Shown here: positions 16,455 through 25,665 of the stretch, in pieces | Layout of the letters: the number at the start of each line of letters is the position of its first letter | Position numbering within the stretch: position 1 is the stretch's first letter | NCBI GenBank assembly: GCA_947305555.1 | Contig: CAMZDW010000002.1 | Location: 1 to 64,000 of the forward strand | DNA: 64,000 nucleotides | Direction of reading: 5' to 3' | Source of the DNA: an uncultured Elusimicrobium sp. | Lineage (GTDB): Bacteria > Elusimicrobiota > Elusimicrobia > Elusimicrobiales > Elusimicrobiaceae | The notes under the pieces: generated by a model | What the model was told of the DNA's origin: nothing | Databases searched by the model: none | What the model saw: only the letters and a program-made list of their open reading frames with translations | Made by a program: the position numbers and the translations under genes

Positions 16455-17438
16455 ATGGATATTACCACTATTAACAAACAAGTCCAGCAAGAAAGTTTAT
16501 TTTTGCAAGATTTAAAACGGGAAGTCGGCAAGGTAATTGTCGGCCAAGATGCACTCATTGAAAAGATGCTTGTGGCGTTACTGGCAGACGGTCACATTCT
16601 AATTGAAGGCGTCCCCGGTCTAGCTAAAACATTAGCCGTCAAAACGTTGGCCCAAGCCATCCACGCCCAATTCCAACGCATTCAATTCACGCCGGACTTA
16701 CTCCCTGCCGATATTACCGGTACCTTGATTTTTAATCCTAAGGACGGATTATTTTATCCGAAACGGGGGCCTGTATTTGCGAACTTTGTGCTAGCAGATG
16801 AAATCAACCGTTCCCCGGCTAAAGTACAAAGCGCTTTGTTAGAGGCTATGCAGGAACGCCAAGTTACCATCGGGGAACAAACTTATAAATTGCCCGAGCC
16901 CTTTATGGTCATGGCCACCCAAAACCCGGTAGAACAAGAAGGGACCTATCCCTTGCCGGAAGCGCAAGTAGACCGCTTTATGCTTAAGGTGTTAGTAACG
17001 TATCCTACCAGAGAAGAAGAAAAATTAATCTTAGAGCGCATGGCTTCTCACCAAAAAATTGAACTTAATACGCAAGTAACACCGGAAATGATTTTAAAAG
17101 CCCGGGCCGTAACAGACACCATCTACGTAGACGAAAAAATTAAAAATTACATCGTGGACCTTGTGTTTGCCACTCGAAACCCAAAGGCCGCCGGCATTGA
17201 AAAACTGGCTTCCTTTATTGCCTACGGAGCCAGCCCACGCGCGACGATTTTCTTAACTCAGGCCGCCAAAGCGTATGCCTTCTTAAACGGACGCGGCTAC
17301 GTAACGCCGGAAGACATCAAAACCATTGGGTTAGATGTGCTTCGCCACCGGGTACTGCTTTCTTATGAAGCAGAAGCAGAAAATGTCTCTTCCGACCAAA
17401 TCGTTAAAGAAATTTTCGACGCGGTAGATGTACCGTAA
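16455..17438 (+). CDS. moxR: MoxR-family AAA+ ATPase
   Basis: MoxR ATPases act as chaperone-like partners of VWA-domain proteins. The sequence shows Walker A GVPGLAKT near residue 54, Walker [11 protein letters not shown] near 110, and sensor 1 MATQNP near 152. The MoxR hallmark [13 protein letters not shown] lies near 162. The 327-aa length is standard. It is the first gene of an operon with DUF58, a membrane protein and batA-E, the arrangement known as the Bacteroides aerotolerance operon. In that context it is expected to work with the membrane-anchored VWA proteins encoded downstream. Confidence 0.93.
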   Translation: MDITTINKQVQQESLFLQDLKREVGKVIVGQDALIEKMLVALLADGHILIEGVPGLAKTLAVKTLAQAIHAQFQRIQFTPDLLPADITGTLIFNPKDGLFYPKRGPVFANFVLADEINRSPAKVQSALLEAMQERQVTIGEQTYKLPEPFMVMATQNPVEQEGTYPLPEAQVDRFMLKVLVTYPTREEEKLILERMASHQKIELNTQVTPEMILKARAVTDTIYVDEKIKNYIVDLVFATRNPKAAGIEKLASFIAYGASPRATIFLTQAAKAYAFLNGRGYVTPEDIKTIGLDVLRHRVLLSYEAEAENVSSDQIVKEIFDAVDVP

Positions 17439-17456
17439 AACAGAGAGGTTTACCCC

Positions 17457-18347
17457 GTGGATACGGCAGAAATCCTTAAAAAAGTACGCCAAATTGAAAT
17501 ACAAACCGGAAAGCTCGTTACTGAAACTTTTGCCGGGGAGTATTTGAGCGTATTCAAAGGACAAGGAATTGAATTTGCCGAAGTTCGGGAGTACATCCCA
17601 GGAGATGATATTCGCTCCATTGATTGGAATGTAACGGCCCGAACGGGAACCCCTTACATCAAAAAATACAATGAAGAGCGTGAACTGACCCTCATGATTG
17701 CATGCGACGTATCCGGCTCCCAACAATTTGGCTCTGCTGACAAACTTAAACAGGAAGTTGCCGCCGAGCTAACCGCTCTGTTTGCTTTCAGCGCGTTAAC
17801 CAATAGCGATAAGGTAGGATTGTTGCTCTTTTCTGACCAAGTGGAATTATTTGTACCCCCTAAGAAAGGAAAGAAACATATTCTGCGTCTTATCCGCGAA
17901 GTAATTGCCTTTGAGCCTAAGCAAAAGGGAACCAATATCGGGCTGGCGTTAGAAACATTGAATAAAGTAATTAAACGCCAGGGAATTTTAATTTTGATTT
18001 CCGACTTTTTAGCTCCGGTGGATCAATTTGCTACTCCCTTTAAATTAGCGGCGAAAAAATTTGATTTAATTCCGGTTGTTTTGCAAGATAAACTGGAACG
18101 TCAAGTTCCTCATGTAGGAGCTTGCGTGGAAGTAACAGATCCGGAAACCGGACTAACCGACTTGATTAGTCTTTCCGGCGGAGAACTCAATGCCCGTTTG
18201 GAGGATTTTCACCGGGCTCACGAGGCGCAATTACAGGGGCTCTTTAATCCCTATAAAATTGCCCCCATTAAAATAGATACCGCCCAAAATACGGCTGACC
18301 CCGTAATTGCATTTTTTAAACAACGTGCTAAAAAATTAAGGAGATAG
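17457..18347 (+). CDS. DUF58 domain protein
   Basis: It carries the DUF58 core GDDIRSIDWNVTARTG near residues 43-58, followed by a VWA-like fold (LMIACDVSGSQQFG) and an LILISDF strand. The start is GTG at 17457, supported by a GAGAGG ribosome binding site 8 nt upstream; no nearby in-frame ATG fits. DUF58 proteins accompany MoxR ATPases in nearly all bat-type operons and are thought to act with them. It is followed 2 nt later by the next gene. Confidence 0.9.
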   Translation: MDTAEILKKVRQIEIQTGKLVTETFAGEYLSVFKGQGIEFAEVREYIPGDDIRSIDWNVTARTGTPYIKKYNEERELTLMIACDVSGSQQFGSADKLKQEVAAELTALFAFSALTNSDKVGLLLFSDQVELFVPPKKGKKHILRLIREVIAFEPKQKGTNIGLALETLNKVIKRQGILILISDFLAPVDQFATPFKLAAKKFDLIPVVLQDKLERQVPHVGACVEVTDPETGLTDLISLSGGELNARLEDFHRAHEAQLQGLFNPYKIAPIKIDTAQNTADPVIAFFKQRAKKLRR

Positions 18348-18349
18348 CC

Positions 18350-19252
18350 ATGCGAAAATACTGCTTATTTTTACTTTTTCTCCTTTCTCCCCTAGGTTAT
18401 GCACAGGAGTTACACGTCATCCAGGCGAAAGCCCCGCAGTCGGTCCCATTTGCCCAAGTCTTTAATGTGCAATACCAGCTATCGTACACCCCGGGTTATG
18501 AAATAACGGTTGACGAAAAATCTTTGTCTAAAGATTTCGAAATTCAGCAAATGACACATCTTCAGAAATCCCCGGGGACAATCGACTACACATTTACGGC
18601 TATTCCCTTTACCCTAGGGAAATCCACTTTTACAGTCACTTTTCAACTAAAGCAAGGTGATTCCCAGCTGACCCAGGCCGAAGAGCCTGTTTACCTAGAA
18701 GTGACACCCGTTCAAGTTTTTAAGGATAAAAAATTTCGCGAAATACGCTCCCCGTTTGTTCCCGTCAGCTGGTTCACGTGGCTTTTGGTTCTGTTAGCAG
18801 CAGCGGCCCTGATCTACATCCTTTATTTGTGGCGCAACCATATGAAGCAGAAACACCAACTCCTGGTGCGAAACCAAGAGGACACTCGCCCAAGTCATGT
18901 GATTGCACTTTCTAAAATTAATGCACTGGTGCAAAGCGGTTTATGGGAAAACCGCCAGTATAAATTATTCTATATTAGCCTCGTTGACATTTTACGTGAG
19001 TATTTACAACGCCGGTTTGAACTGGATGTATCGGCTGATACCTCTACAGAACTACTGTACCGCATCAAAAGCCAACAAACATTACAACCGTTCATACCGC
19101 TCTTGCGTGAAGTTTTAACCGCTAGCGATTTAGTAAAATTTGCCCGGGCCATCCCTAGCGAAGACCAGCGGAACGGGCATGTTAAACTCCTTTGTAATTT
19201 TGTGGAAGAAACTACCCCTAAACCGCAACTGGAAACGGAGGCTAAAAAATGA
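18350..19252 (+). CDS. bat-operon membrane protein of unknown function (300 aa)
   Basis: A signal peptide (MRKYCLFLLFLLSPLGYAQ) leads a beta-rich extracytoplasmic domain of about 120 residues. One transmembrane helix follows (SWFTWLLVLLAAAALIYILYLW, about 140-162), then a cytoplasmic helical domain. Comparable proteins sit between DUF58 and batA in other bat operons and often have no clear name. The start has an AAGGAGATAG ribosome binding site. Its last four bases overlap the batA start, implying translational coupling. The extracytoplasmic part resembles the N-terminal domain of BatD in general character. Confidence 0.75.
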   Translation: MRKYCLFLLFLLSPLGYAQELHVIQAKAPQSVPFAQVFNVQYQLSYTPGYEITVDEKSLSKDFEIQQMTHLQKSPGTIDYTFTAIPFTLGKSTFTVTFQLKQGDSQLTQAEEPVYLEVTPVQVFKDKKFREIRSPFVPVSWFTWLLVLLAAAALIYILYLWRNHMKQKHQLLVRNQEDTRPSHVIALSKINALVQSGLWENRQYKLFYISLVDILREYLQRRFELDVSADTSTELLYRIKSQQTLQPFIPLLREVLTASDLVKFARAIPSEDQRNGHVKLLCNFVEETTPKPQLETEAKK

Positions 19253-20376
19253 TTCTTTTCCTCATTATCAGTGTGTGTTTTTTCCTGGGTTTGTTGGCCG
19301 CCTCGCTGTTCGTTAAAAAATTAGGAAAAGCATGGGCTGTCCTATTGGCAACCAGCGCCGGGATTGCATTTATCAGTATCTGTGCTGCCCTCTTTACTCA
19401 TTTTTGGGGAGAAGAGATAGAGTTTTTGCATCCCTGGGCCTTTTTACTTTTGTCCCTCCCCTTGGCGGCTCTTATCATACACACTCTCTTACGTCCCGTA
19501 TTTTCCAGAAATATAATTTATTCCATGACACACCTGCAAGTGGAACAAGCCTCCTTACGTCTTTTACTGACTCGTTGGATGCCGGTTGGTTTGTATACCC
19601 TGGCCCTAATACTAATGACTATCGCACTAGCACGTCCCGTGCATATAGACCGTGTCTTCATTCCTCCAACCGAGGGAATTGATATCATTTTACTAATGGA
19701 CGTATCGGCCTCCATGCAAAAAAATGATTTCTATCCTAACCGTTTTGTAGCCGCACAACAAACGGCCAAACGTTTTATCGCTAAACGTTTAACAGACCGT
19801 ATCGGGATAGTAGCGTTTGCCAAGGTGGCTATGTTGCAAGCCCCCCTTACCCTAGACCATGAAGCATTACAAGAGTATATTTCTTCTCTATTTTTAGGAA
19901 TTGTAAACCCGGACTATACTGCCATCGGGGATGCCCTCGCGGTAGCTGCCAATCACTTGAAGGACAGCAAAGCCAAGAGCAAAATCATCATCCTATTGAC
20001 CGATGGAGACTCCAACGCCGGGACCATTGAACCGTTACTGGCAGCGAAAGCCGCGGCAGCGTATGGGATACGGGTCTACACGATCGGAACGGCCAGCGCC
20101 CCCGGGGACAATCCTTATTCCAACCAAGCTGATGAAATCAACGAAGGGCTTATGATGGAAATTGCGCAGCTGACCGGTGGAAAATTTTATCGAGCTAAAA
20201 ATGAAGCGGAATTGGAAAAAATTTATGACACGATTAATGAACTGGAAAAAACAGCATTCGCGCCCAGTTCCAGCATTAACCGCACAGATATTTATCATCC
20301 TTTCTTGTTCATTGCGCTTTGTTGTTTATTATTGGGATTAGTATTTGAAAAAATCTTTTTGATTAAGGTGCCTTAA
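19249..20376 (+). CDS. batA: BatA-like VWA-domain membrane protein
   Basis: Four hydrophobic segments precede the VWA domain. The usual BatA start (HPWAFLLLSLPLAALII) appears only near residue 61, so this protein carries an N-terminal extension with two extra helices. The VWA domain starts with ILLMDVSASM (MIDAS DxSxS) near residue 148 and continues to ILLTDGDSNAG and the conserved ALAVAANHL segment. A C-terminal transmembrane helix ends the protein (PFLFIALCCLLLGLVF). In Bacteroides-type operons BatA and BatB are inner-membrane VWA proteins whose soluble domain binds partners through a metal ion. The exact role in aerotolerance is unsettled. Confidence 0.88.
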   Translation: MILFLIISVCFFLGLLAASLFVKKLGKAWAVLLATSAGIAFISICAALFTHFWGEEIEFLHPWAFLLLSLPLAALIIHTLLRPVFSRNIIYSMTHLQVEQASLRLLLTRWMPVGLYTLALILMTIALARPVHIDRVFIPPTEGIDIILLMDVSASMQKNDFYPNRFVAAQQTAKRFIAKRLTDRIGIVAFAKVAMLQAPLTLDHEALQEYISSLFLGIVNPDYTAIGDALAVAANHLKDSKAKSKIIILLTDGDSNAGTIEPLLAAKAAAAYGIRVYTIGTASAPGDNPYSNQADEINEGLMMEIAQLTGGKFYRAKNEAELEKIYDTINELEKTAFAPSSSINRTDIYHPFLFIALCCLLLGLVFEKIFLIKVP

Positions 20377-20378
20377 TT

Positions 20379-21407
20379 ATGGAGTTATTTGCACATCCTT
20401 TATTTTTGCTAGGGTCTGTTCCGGTTCTTCTTACGGTGCTACTGGTATTATGGTTGGGAGCAACGCTTAAAAACCGTGTTATCCACGCTTTATTCTCCCC
20501 CGTAGCCTATGGCAAACTAACCGCTTCGTTACGGCCAGTCAGCCGTTGGCGAAACGTTTGTCTATTAGGTGCTGTTTTCTTTTTATTTGTAGCTTTGGCC
20601 GGTCCCCAATGGGGCACTGAAATTATAGAAGCGCAGGGTAATTTCGCCCAAACCATTATTGCGGTAGATGTGTCTGCCTCTATGCGCGCCCAGGACCTTA
20701 AACCAGATCGTTTGGAAAATGCTAAAACGATGTTGCGTATGCTGATTAGCAATTTAAAAGAAGAGCGCATTGGGATAATCGCTTTTACTTCACAAGCCTA
20801 TACACAATGTCCTATCACCACGGATCAGGACGCACTAACTTATTTTATTAATGCTTTACAACCGGATATGCTCCCGTTGCCAGGCACCTCGCTAGCCGCC
20901 CCTGTACGTTTATCGGCTCATTTACTTTCTAAGTATCCTGGAAAAAAAGCGCTTATTTTGCTAACGGATGGGGAAGATCATTCCCCCAAAGAATTGGAAG
21001 AAGCAACAGACATTGCCGTAAAAAACAATATTCGAATTATTGCCATTGGAATAGGAACAAAAGAAGGAACGCTTATCCCGGACAAAGTGGATAATTCCGG
21101 CCGCGTATTAGAATACAAGAAGGATAAACAGGGAAATACCGTAGTTTCTAAACTAGATGATAAAACCTTGCTGGAACTGGCTAAAGCAACGGGAGGAGCC
21201 TATATTCCGTATACTTCTCCTGCCCAAGTAGCCTCTCTGGTAGAAAACCAGGTACGGGAGTTGGATAAAACCACTTCCAGCACATCCCGGCATGCAGTAT
21301 ACAAAAACCGTTATCAGTTTCCGTTAATACTGGCCATACTACTTTTAGCTGTTTATTTATTTTGGCCGCTGGGCCGGCGTAAATCCCTACTAAAACCAAC
21401 GGCATAA
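20379..21407 (+). CDS. batB: BatB-like VWA-domain membrane protein
   Basis: Two N-terminal transmembrane helices (LFLLGSVPVLLTVLLVLWLG, then NVCLLGAVFFLFVALAGPQW) are followed by a VWA domain with MIDAS motif IIAVDVSASM near residue 92, GIIAFTSQAY, GTSLAAPV and LILLTDGEDH. A C-terminal helix (FPLILAILLLAVYLFWPLG) closes the protein. It is paralogous to batA and starts 2 nt after it. The arrangement and length are standard for BatB. Confidence 0.9.
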   Translation: MELFAHPLFLLGSVPVLLTVLLVLWLGATLKNRVIHALFSPVAYGKLTASLRPVSRWRNVCLLGAVFFLFVALAGPQWGTEIIEAQGNFAQTIIAVDVSASMRAQDLKPDRLENAKTMLRMLISNLKEERIGIIAFTSQAYTQCPITTDQDALTYFINALQPDMLPLPGTSLAAPVRLSAHLLSKYPGKKALILLTDGEDHSPKELEEATDIAVKNNIRIIAIGIGTKEGTLIPDKVDNSGRVLEYKKDKQGNTVVSKLDDKTLLELAKATGGAYIPYTSPAQVASLVENQVRELDKTTSSTSRHAVYKNRYQFPLILAILLLAVYLFWPLGRRKSLLKPTA

Positions 21408-21422
21408 ACGCCCTAAAAAAGG

Positions 21423-21428
21423 TACAAT
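21423..21428 (+). promoter_or_regulatory. -10 box (TACAAT) just before batC
   Basis: GGTACAATATT occurs between batB and batC, with the hexamer ending 6 nt before the ATG. There is no Shine-Dalgarno for batC, so an internal leaderless promoter is likely. The same GGTACAATA string precedes miaA and rpmE. Confidence 0.45.
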
Positions 21429-21434
21429 ATTCTT

Positions 21435-22094
21435 ATGCGAAAACTACTTTTTTTACCTCTTTTGCTGATCTCTTTTCCCCTCATAGCCGGGGTACAGGGA
21501 GATTTGCGCCAAGGTGGGAAACTATACCAACACAAAAAATACGGTCAAGCTTTCGCTAAATACAACGAAATACTACAAAAAGATTCGCAAAACCAAGATG
21601 CAGCTTTCGGTGCCGGGGCTTCTGCGTATTATCTAAAGGATTACAAAGCGGCTGAAGCAGCGTTCAAGCAAGTGACACAGCAAGAAAGTGTACGCAATCA
21701 AGATGCACTCTTTAATTTAGGTAATACGTATTACCGGGAAGGGCAGAAAGAAAAAGCCATTGCAACTTACCGCCAGGCTATTCTAAAGAATCCCCAAGAT
21801 AAAGAGGCTATTCACAATTTGCAAATTTTGTTACAAGAACAGCAAAACCAAAATAATCAAAACGATCAAAATAAACAAAATCAAAATGATTCCTCTTCCA
21901 ATCAACAACAGGGAGATCAAGAAAATCAGGCGGGTAATTCGCCTCAACAACAAGAGCAGCAGCAACAGCAATCTTCCCAAGATTCAGAAAAGGAAGCGGC
22001 CCAGCGTGTCATGCAAATGGCCCGGGAAAATGAACATAAGCCTACTACCCAAACGGGGGCGGCTAATGAAAATCTCGTAGAGAAAGATTGGTAA
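21435..22094 (+). CDS. batC: BatC-like TPR protein
   Basis: A signal peptide (MRKLLFLPLLLISFPLIAG) is followed by three TPR units (residues 22-135), for example ALFNLGNTYYREGQKEKAIATY. The rest is a low-complexity Q/N-rich stretch (about 138-190) and an acidic tail. The position between batB and batD, the TPR content and the short length fit BatC. The Q/N-rich region is presumably disordered. Spacing to batD is 1 nt. Confidence 0.85.
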   Translation: MRKLLFLPLLLISFPLIAGVQGDLRQGGKLYQHKKYGQAFAKYNEILQKDSQNQDAAFGAGASAYYLKDYKAAEAAFKQVTQQESVRNQDALFNLGNTYYREGQKEKAIATYRQAILKNPQDKEAIHNLQILLQEQQNQNNQNDQNKQNQNDSSSNQQQGDQENQAGNSPQQQEQQQQQSSQDSEKEAAQRVMQMARENEHKPTTQTGAANENLVEKDW

Positions 22095-22095
22095 T

Positions 22096-23883
22096 ATGCG
22101 TAAAAAAATAGCGTTTTTGATATTATTTCTTCTTTTTACCATCCCGGCGGCAGCTCAGGTGCTTCTTACTGCAACCACGGATAAAACTGCCTTAACGCTG
22201 GATGATGAATTAACGCTTACTGTTCGATTATCTGGGACCAAGGGTAATTTGATTATGCCGCAATTACCTAGTTTGCCTGCTTTTAATGTGTATTCCCGCC
22301 AAGTAAATCAAAGCTCTATTAACGGAAATAATACGTTGCTTTTTCGTTATACTTTGTTGCCACGTTTTGTAGGGAAAACAACTATTGGTCCGGTAACTTT
22401 TAACTACGAGGGGAATACCTACAAAACAGAACCTATCCAAATACGTATTTATCGTGATAGCAGTGCGGTGCAAAACACTCCCATACAGTCGGTCTCTCCC
22501 GACGGAAATATTTCTTCCAATCAAGAACAAGAAATATCAGCTAATTTGCCCCCTTTAGAATATTCTCTGGCCACGCAAGCTTCTAAACACAGAGAACCCT
22601 TTTTTACAATAGCCGCTGTTAGTAATCAAAACCCCTATGTAAACCAGGAATTTACGTTGGCCATCCGCTTTTACTATTCCCAAGCATTTTACGATGCCCC
22701 TTATCAAAAACCAACGGTTTCCAACCTATTTTTGGAAGATGCAGGTTCCGTTGATGGGACACAAAGCATTAATGGCGTCTTATATCGCTACCAAGAACAG
22801 CGTTATTTGCTCATGGGAGCAGCACCTGGCCCTGCGACTATCGGCTCAGCCACTGTTACCTACCATGTAAGTATGTCGCCGCTATCTGCATTGGACCGGT
22901 TTTTCGGTTCGGCTATGAGAGAAGAAAGAAAGTCAGTTTCCTCACCTATCTCTGTCAACATTCGTCAACTACCCTCCGGTCAACCGGCCTCATTTTATGG
23001 TGCCGTTGGCCAGGGATATACGTTTCATGCGTCCGTTCAACCGGCTAAGGTAGAAGCCGGAGAAGCCGTCAATTTGACCGCCACCGTCCGTGGACCCATT
23101 AATTTGAAATCGACTCGGGATTTCCCTTTTCCTAACATAGATGGATTTAAGAGTTATCCGGCAGCGGCTGTTTCCGGCAATATTCCCGGCGCTAACAATA
23201 CAATTCAAAGTTATAAAACCTTTAAAACAGTGCTCGTACCTGTCGCTTCGGGGATTTACACAATTCCCCCTTTGGAATGGTCTTATTTCCATCCGGGGAA
23301 GAATCAATATCTCACACTTACTACGCAACCGCTTTCTATTACGGTAACTCCATCTACCCAAACAGAAAAAAGTTTTGATTTCGCCGCAAATCATACTATC
23401 GGAAGTGGTTTCCAAACTTTGGGACAAGATGTGCGTTATCTGAAAACAAGCTACGCTCCCAAGGAACTCTGGTTAGCACAACTAAGCCAGTGGAAAATAA
23501 TCAATGCGCTGATGTTAGGCCTAGTCGCGTGTTGTGTGCTGTTTGCTTCCTTTGGGCGAAAATCACTTTCCCAACGCAAAGCTTTTACGACTGCTCGGAC
23601 TAAACTTAAAAAAGCCCAGGCTGAAACAGAAGTGGCGGAAGCTGTCGCGACTTATTTACAAGAGAAATTACGAATAAATACAGGCAGTCTTCCTTTAAAA
23701 GAAATTACGACTGCGTTAGCTAAAAAGGGAGTGCGCCCAGCGACCGCTGAGGCTTTTTCCCTTCTCTGGCAACGGCTGGATGCCGCCCGGTTTGCTCCGG
23801 CTGAATTAGGTGCCCAAAGCACCATGGATCTCTCTGCCCAAGCGCTGGATGTTTTGGTTCTCATTGAGGAGGAAACAAAATGA
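22096..23883 (+). CDS. batD: BatD-like protein (oxygen tolerance family)
   Basis: An N-terminal signal peptide (MRKKIAFLILFLLFTIPAAAQ) leads to a series of beta-sandwich domains: residues 22-115, then 160-290 and 300-430. Recognisable BatD features include the ATTDKTALTLDDELTLTVRLSG opening, a VNQEFTLAIRFYY repeat of the same theme, and VEAGEAVNLTATVRG. A transmembrane helix near residue 475 (IINALMLGLVACCVLFASF) is followed by a cytoplasmic helical tail of about 100 aa. The 595-aa length is typical. Its last four bases overlap batE (ATGA). Confidence 0.9.
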   Translation: MRKKIAFLILFLLFTIPAAAQVLLTATTDKTALTLDDELTLTVRLSGTKGNLIMPQLPSLPAFNVYSRQVNQSSINGNNTLLFRYTLLPRFVGKTTIGPVTFNYEGNTYKTEPIQIRIYRDSSAVQNTPIQSVSPDGNISSNQEQEISANLPPLEYSLATQASKHREPFFTIAAVSNQNPYVNQEFTLAIRFYYSQAFYDAPYQKPTVSNLFLEDAGSVDGTQSINGVLYRYQEQRYLLMGAAPGPATIGSATVTYHVSMSPLSALDRFFGSAMREERKSVSSPISVNIRQLPSGQPASFYGAVGQGYTFHASVQPAKVEAGEAVNLTATVRGPINLKSTRDFPFPNIDGFKSYPAAAVSGNIPGANNTIQSYKTFKTVLVPVASGIYTIPPLEWSYFHPGKNQYLTLTTQPLSITVTPSTQTEKSFDFAANHTIGSGFQTLGQDVRYLKTSYAPKELWLAQLSQWKIINALMLGLVACCVLFASFGRKSLSQRKAFTTARTKLKKAQAETEVAEAVATYLQEKLRINTGSLPLKEITTALAKKGVRPATAEAFSLLWQRLDAARFAPAELGAQSTMDLSAQALDVLVLIEEETK

Positions 23884-24602
23884 GGCATGGATTTTTTATA
23901 TTTTTAATTCTCTTAGGTTATGCAGTGCCCTGTTTTGCGCAGGATACACTCCCCCAAGCAGAAGAATTGTACCGACAGGGCCGGTTGTCCATGGCGCTAA
24001 GCCTCTATGAAAAAGCACTAAAAAATCACCCAAATGACCCTTTTGTTTACTACAATATAGGTAACTGTTATTTTAAAATGGGTAGCAAGGGATTAGCGGC
24101 CGCTAATTATTACCGCGCATTTAAGCTAAATCCACGGGACCCGGATATACGCCATAATTTATCATTGACTTTGGCAAGCGGAGGAGAAAGATTAGTCCCA
24201 ACCGGCGTGCCGGAAGTTTTACACCGGGCTTTCTTTAGTTTATCCTTGCCAGAGTTGACAGGACTCTTATTTGCTCTTTTTTGGTTAGTGTGTCTGTATG
24301 TCTGTCTATGGCTTCTTAAACGTAGAGGCCGCTGGGTACTTTTGATTACTGGGAGTTTACTTGTTATTTGCGCAGGCTGGTGGTATGCACGCACCGAGCA
24401 AGACAATCAACCTTTGGCCGTAGTAGCTACCCCGGTAGCTGAAATACGTAGCGGCCCGGGAACAAATTTCCCAGCCAGCGCCAGTATTGCCCAAGGGCAT
24501 TTACTGACTATTGAAGATGAAAAAGATGATTGGTACGAAGTTATAGTCAAGTCGCAAAGTTTAAAAGGATGGGTCGAAAAAAGTACGGTAGAAAAAATTT
24601 GA
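23880..24602 (+). CDS. batE: BatE-like TPR and SH3b protein
   Basis: After a signal peptide (ending in PCFAQ) come about two TPR units (residues 22-90). Two transmembrane helices (LTGLLFALFWLVCLYVCLWL and VLLITGSLLVICAGWWY) follow, and then a C-terminal bacterial SH3 domain (residues 180-240) with the typical AEIRSGPGTNF motif. TPR, paired helices and SH3b in this order match BatE. The SH3 domain may bind peptidoglycan. It is the last bat gene; gmhA starts 13 nt later, so the transcript may continue. Confidence 0.87.
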   Translation: MRHGFFIFLILLGYAVPCFAQDTLPQAEELYRQGRLSMALSLYEKALKNHPNDPFVYYNIGNCYFKMGSKGLAAANYYRAFKLNPRDPDIRHNLSLTLASGGERLVPTGVPEVLHRAFFSLSLPELTGLLFALFWLVCLYVCLWLLKRRGRWVLLITGSLLVICAGWWYARTEQDNQPLAVVATPVAEIRSGPGTNFPASASIAQGHLLTIEDEKDDWYEVIVKSQSLKGWVEKSTVEKI

Positions 24603-24615
24603 TCGGGAGAAAATT

Positions 24616-25173
24616 ATGTTTGTTCAAACTCAGGCAGATGAATTGATTAAAGCTGTAACGTATGTTAAGGAAAACTTAGCCGACCAGGTGGAAGTACTGG
24701 CGGCCCAGGTAATCAAAGCCTTTAAAGAGGGCCATAAAGTAATTTTTATGGGTAACGGAGGGAGTGCCTCCGACGCCCAACATCTAGCAGCGGAATTTGT
24801 GGGCCGATTCAAAAAAGAACGTCCCTCGTTGCCCGCGCTAGCGTTAAACACCAACTCCTCTACGCTAACAGCTATTGGTAATGATTACTCATATGACGTT
24901 GTTTTCTCTCGCCAAATTGATGGGTTTGCGCAAAAGGGAGATGTCGTCATCGGGATTTCCACTTCGGGTAACAGCAAAAACGTATACCTCGCTTTGGCTT
25001 TAGCAAAACAAAAAGGATGTTTTACCGTTGGTTTCTTAGGCAAAGACGGTGGAACCATTAAATCAGTTTGCGATTTACCGCTAATCGTGGCGGTTAAAGA
25101 TACACCTCACATTCAAGCCTGCCATATTTTTATGGGGCACTGCATGTGCGATTTGGTAGATCAAGCGTATTAG
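24616..25173 (+). CDS. gmhA: Phosphoheptose isomerase (sedoheptulose-7-phosphate isomerase)
   Basis: GmhA converts sedoheptulose 7-phosphate to D-glycero-D-manno-heptose 7-phosphate, the first step of ADP-heptose synthesis for lipopolysaccharide core. The SIS fold shows FMGNGGSASDAQHLAAEFVGRF near residues 44-65 and ISTSGNSKNV near 116, plus the C-terminal HIQACHIFMGH. The 185-aa length is standard. It has a GGGAG ribosome binding site. Its presence suggests a heptose-containing surface glycan. It is followed 1 nt later by rpiB, another sugar-phosphate isomerase, and then by pgi. Confidence 0.93.
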   Translation: MFVQTQADELIKAVTYVKENLADQVEVLAAQVIKAFKEGHKVIFMGNGGSASDAQHLAAEFVGRFKKERPSLPALALNTNSSTLTAIGNDYSYDVVFSRQIDGFAQKGDVVIGISTSGNSKNVYLALALAKQKGCFTVGFLGKDGGTIKSVCDLPLIVAVKDTPHIQACHIFMGHCMCDLVDQAY

Positions 25174-25174
25174 T

Positions 25175-25627
25175 ATGAAAATAGCAATTGGTTGTGATCA
25201 CGCAGGATTCCCGTTAAAAGACACCGTCATGGCGCAGGTGCGTCAATTGGGGCACGAAATTGAGGATTGCGGAACGTACAGTTGTGAGCGAGCCGATTAC
25301 CCCGATTATGCAAATAAAGTAGCCCAATTGGTTGCCAGTGGCCAGGCCGATCGCGGCATTTTAATTTGTGGTTCGGGCGTAGGCGTATGTATTACTGCCA
25401 ATAAAACCAAAGGAATTCGCGCCTGTGTCTGTCACGATGCCTACACAGCCACGCAAGCGGTAGAACACGATGGATTAAATGTGCTTTGTCTAGGAGCACG
25501 TGTGATTGGTCCGTCCGTAGCCGAAGAAGTAACCAAACGATTTCTAAACGCCTCTTTTTTGACGGGTACCCGTCATGAAGTCCGTTTAAATAAAGTAAAA
25601 GCAATTGAAGAAGCTAATTTTAAATAA
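25175..25627 (+). CDS. rpiB: Ribose-5-phosphate isomerase B
   Basis: RpiB interconverts ribose 5-phosphate and ribulose 5-phosphate in the non-oxidative pentose phosphate pathway. The motifs are IGCDHAGFPLK at the N-terminus, DYPDYANKVA near residue 45, and GILICGSGVGVCITANKTKGIRA near 68-90 with the active-site cysteine. The 150-aa length is normal. It sits between gmhA and pgi, which groups three sugar-phosphate isomerases that connect glycolysis, pentose phosphates and heptose synthesis. Confidence 0.94.
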   Translation: MKIAIGCDHAGFPLKDTVMAQVRQLGHEIEDCGTYSCERADYPDYANKVAQLVASGQADRGILICGSGVGVCITANKTKGIRACVCHDAYTATQAVEHDGLNVLCLGARVIGPSVAEEVTKRFLNASFLTGTRHEVRLNKVKAIEEANFK

Positions 25628-25665
25628 GACCGTGAGTCTTTACTTACAACAAGGATGATAAACGT

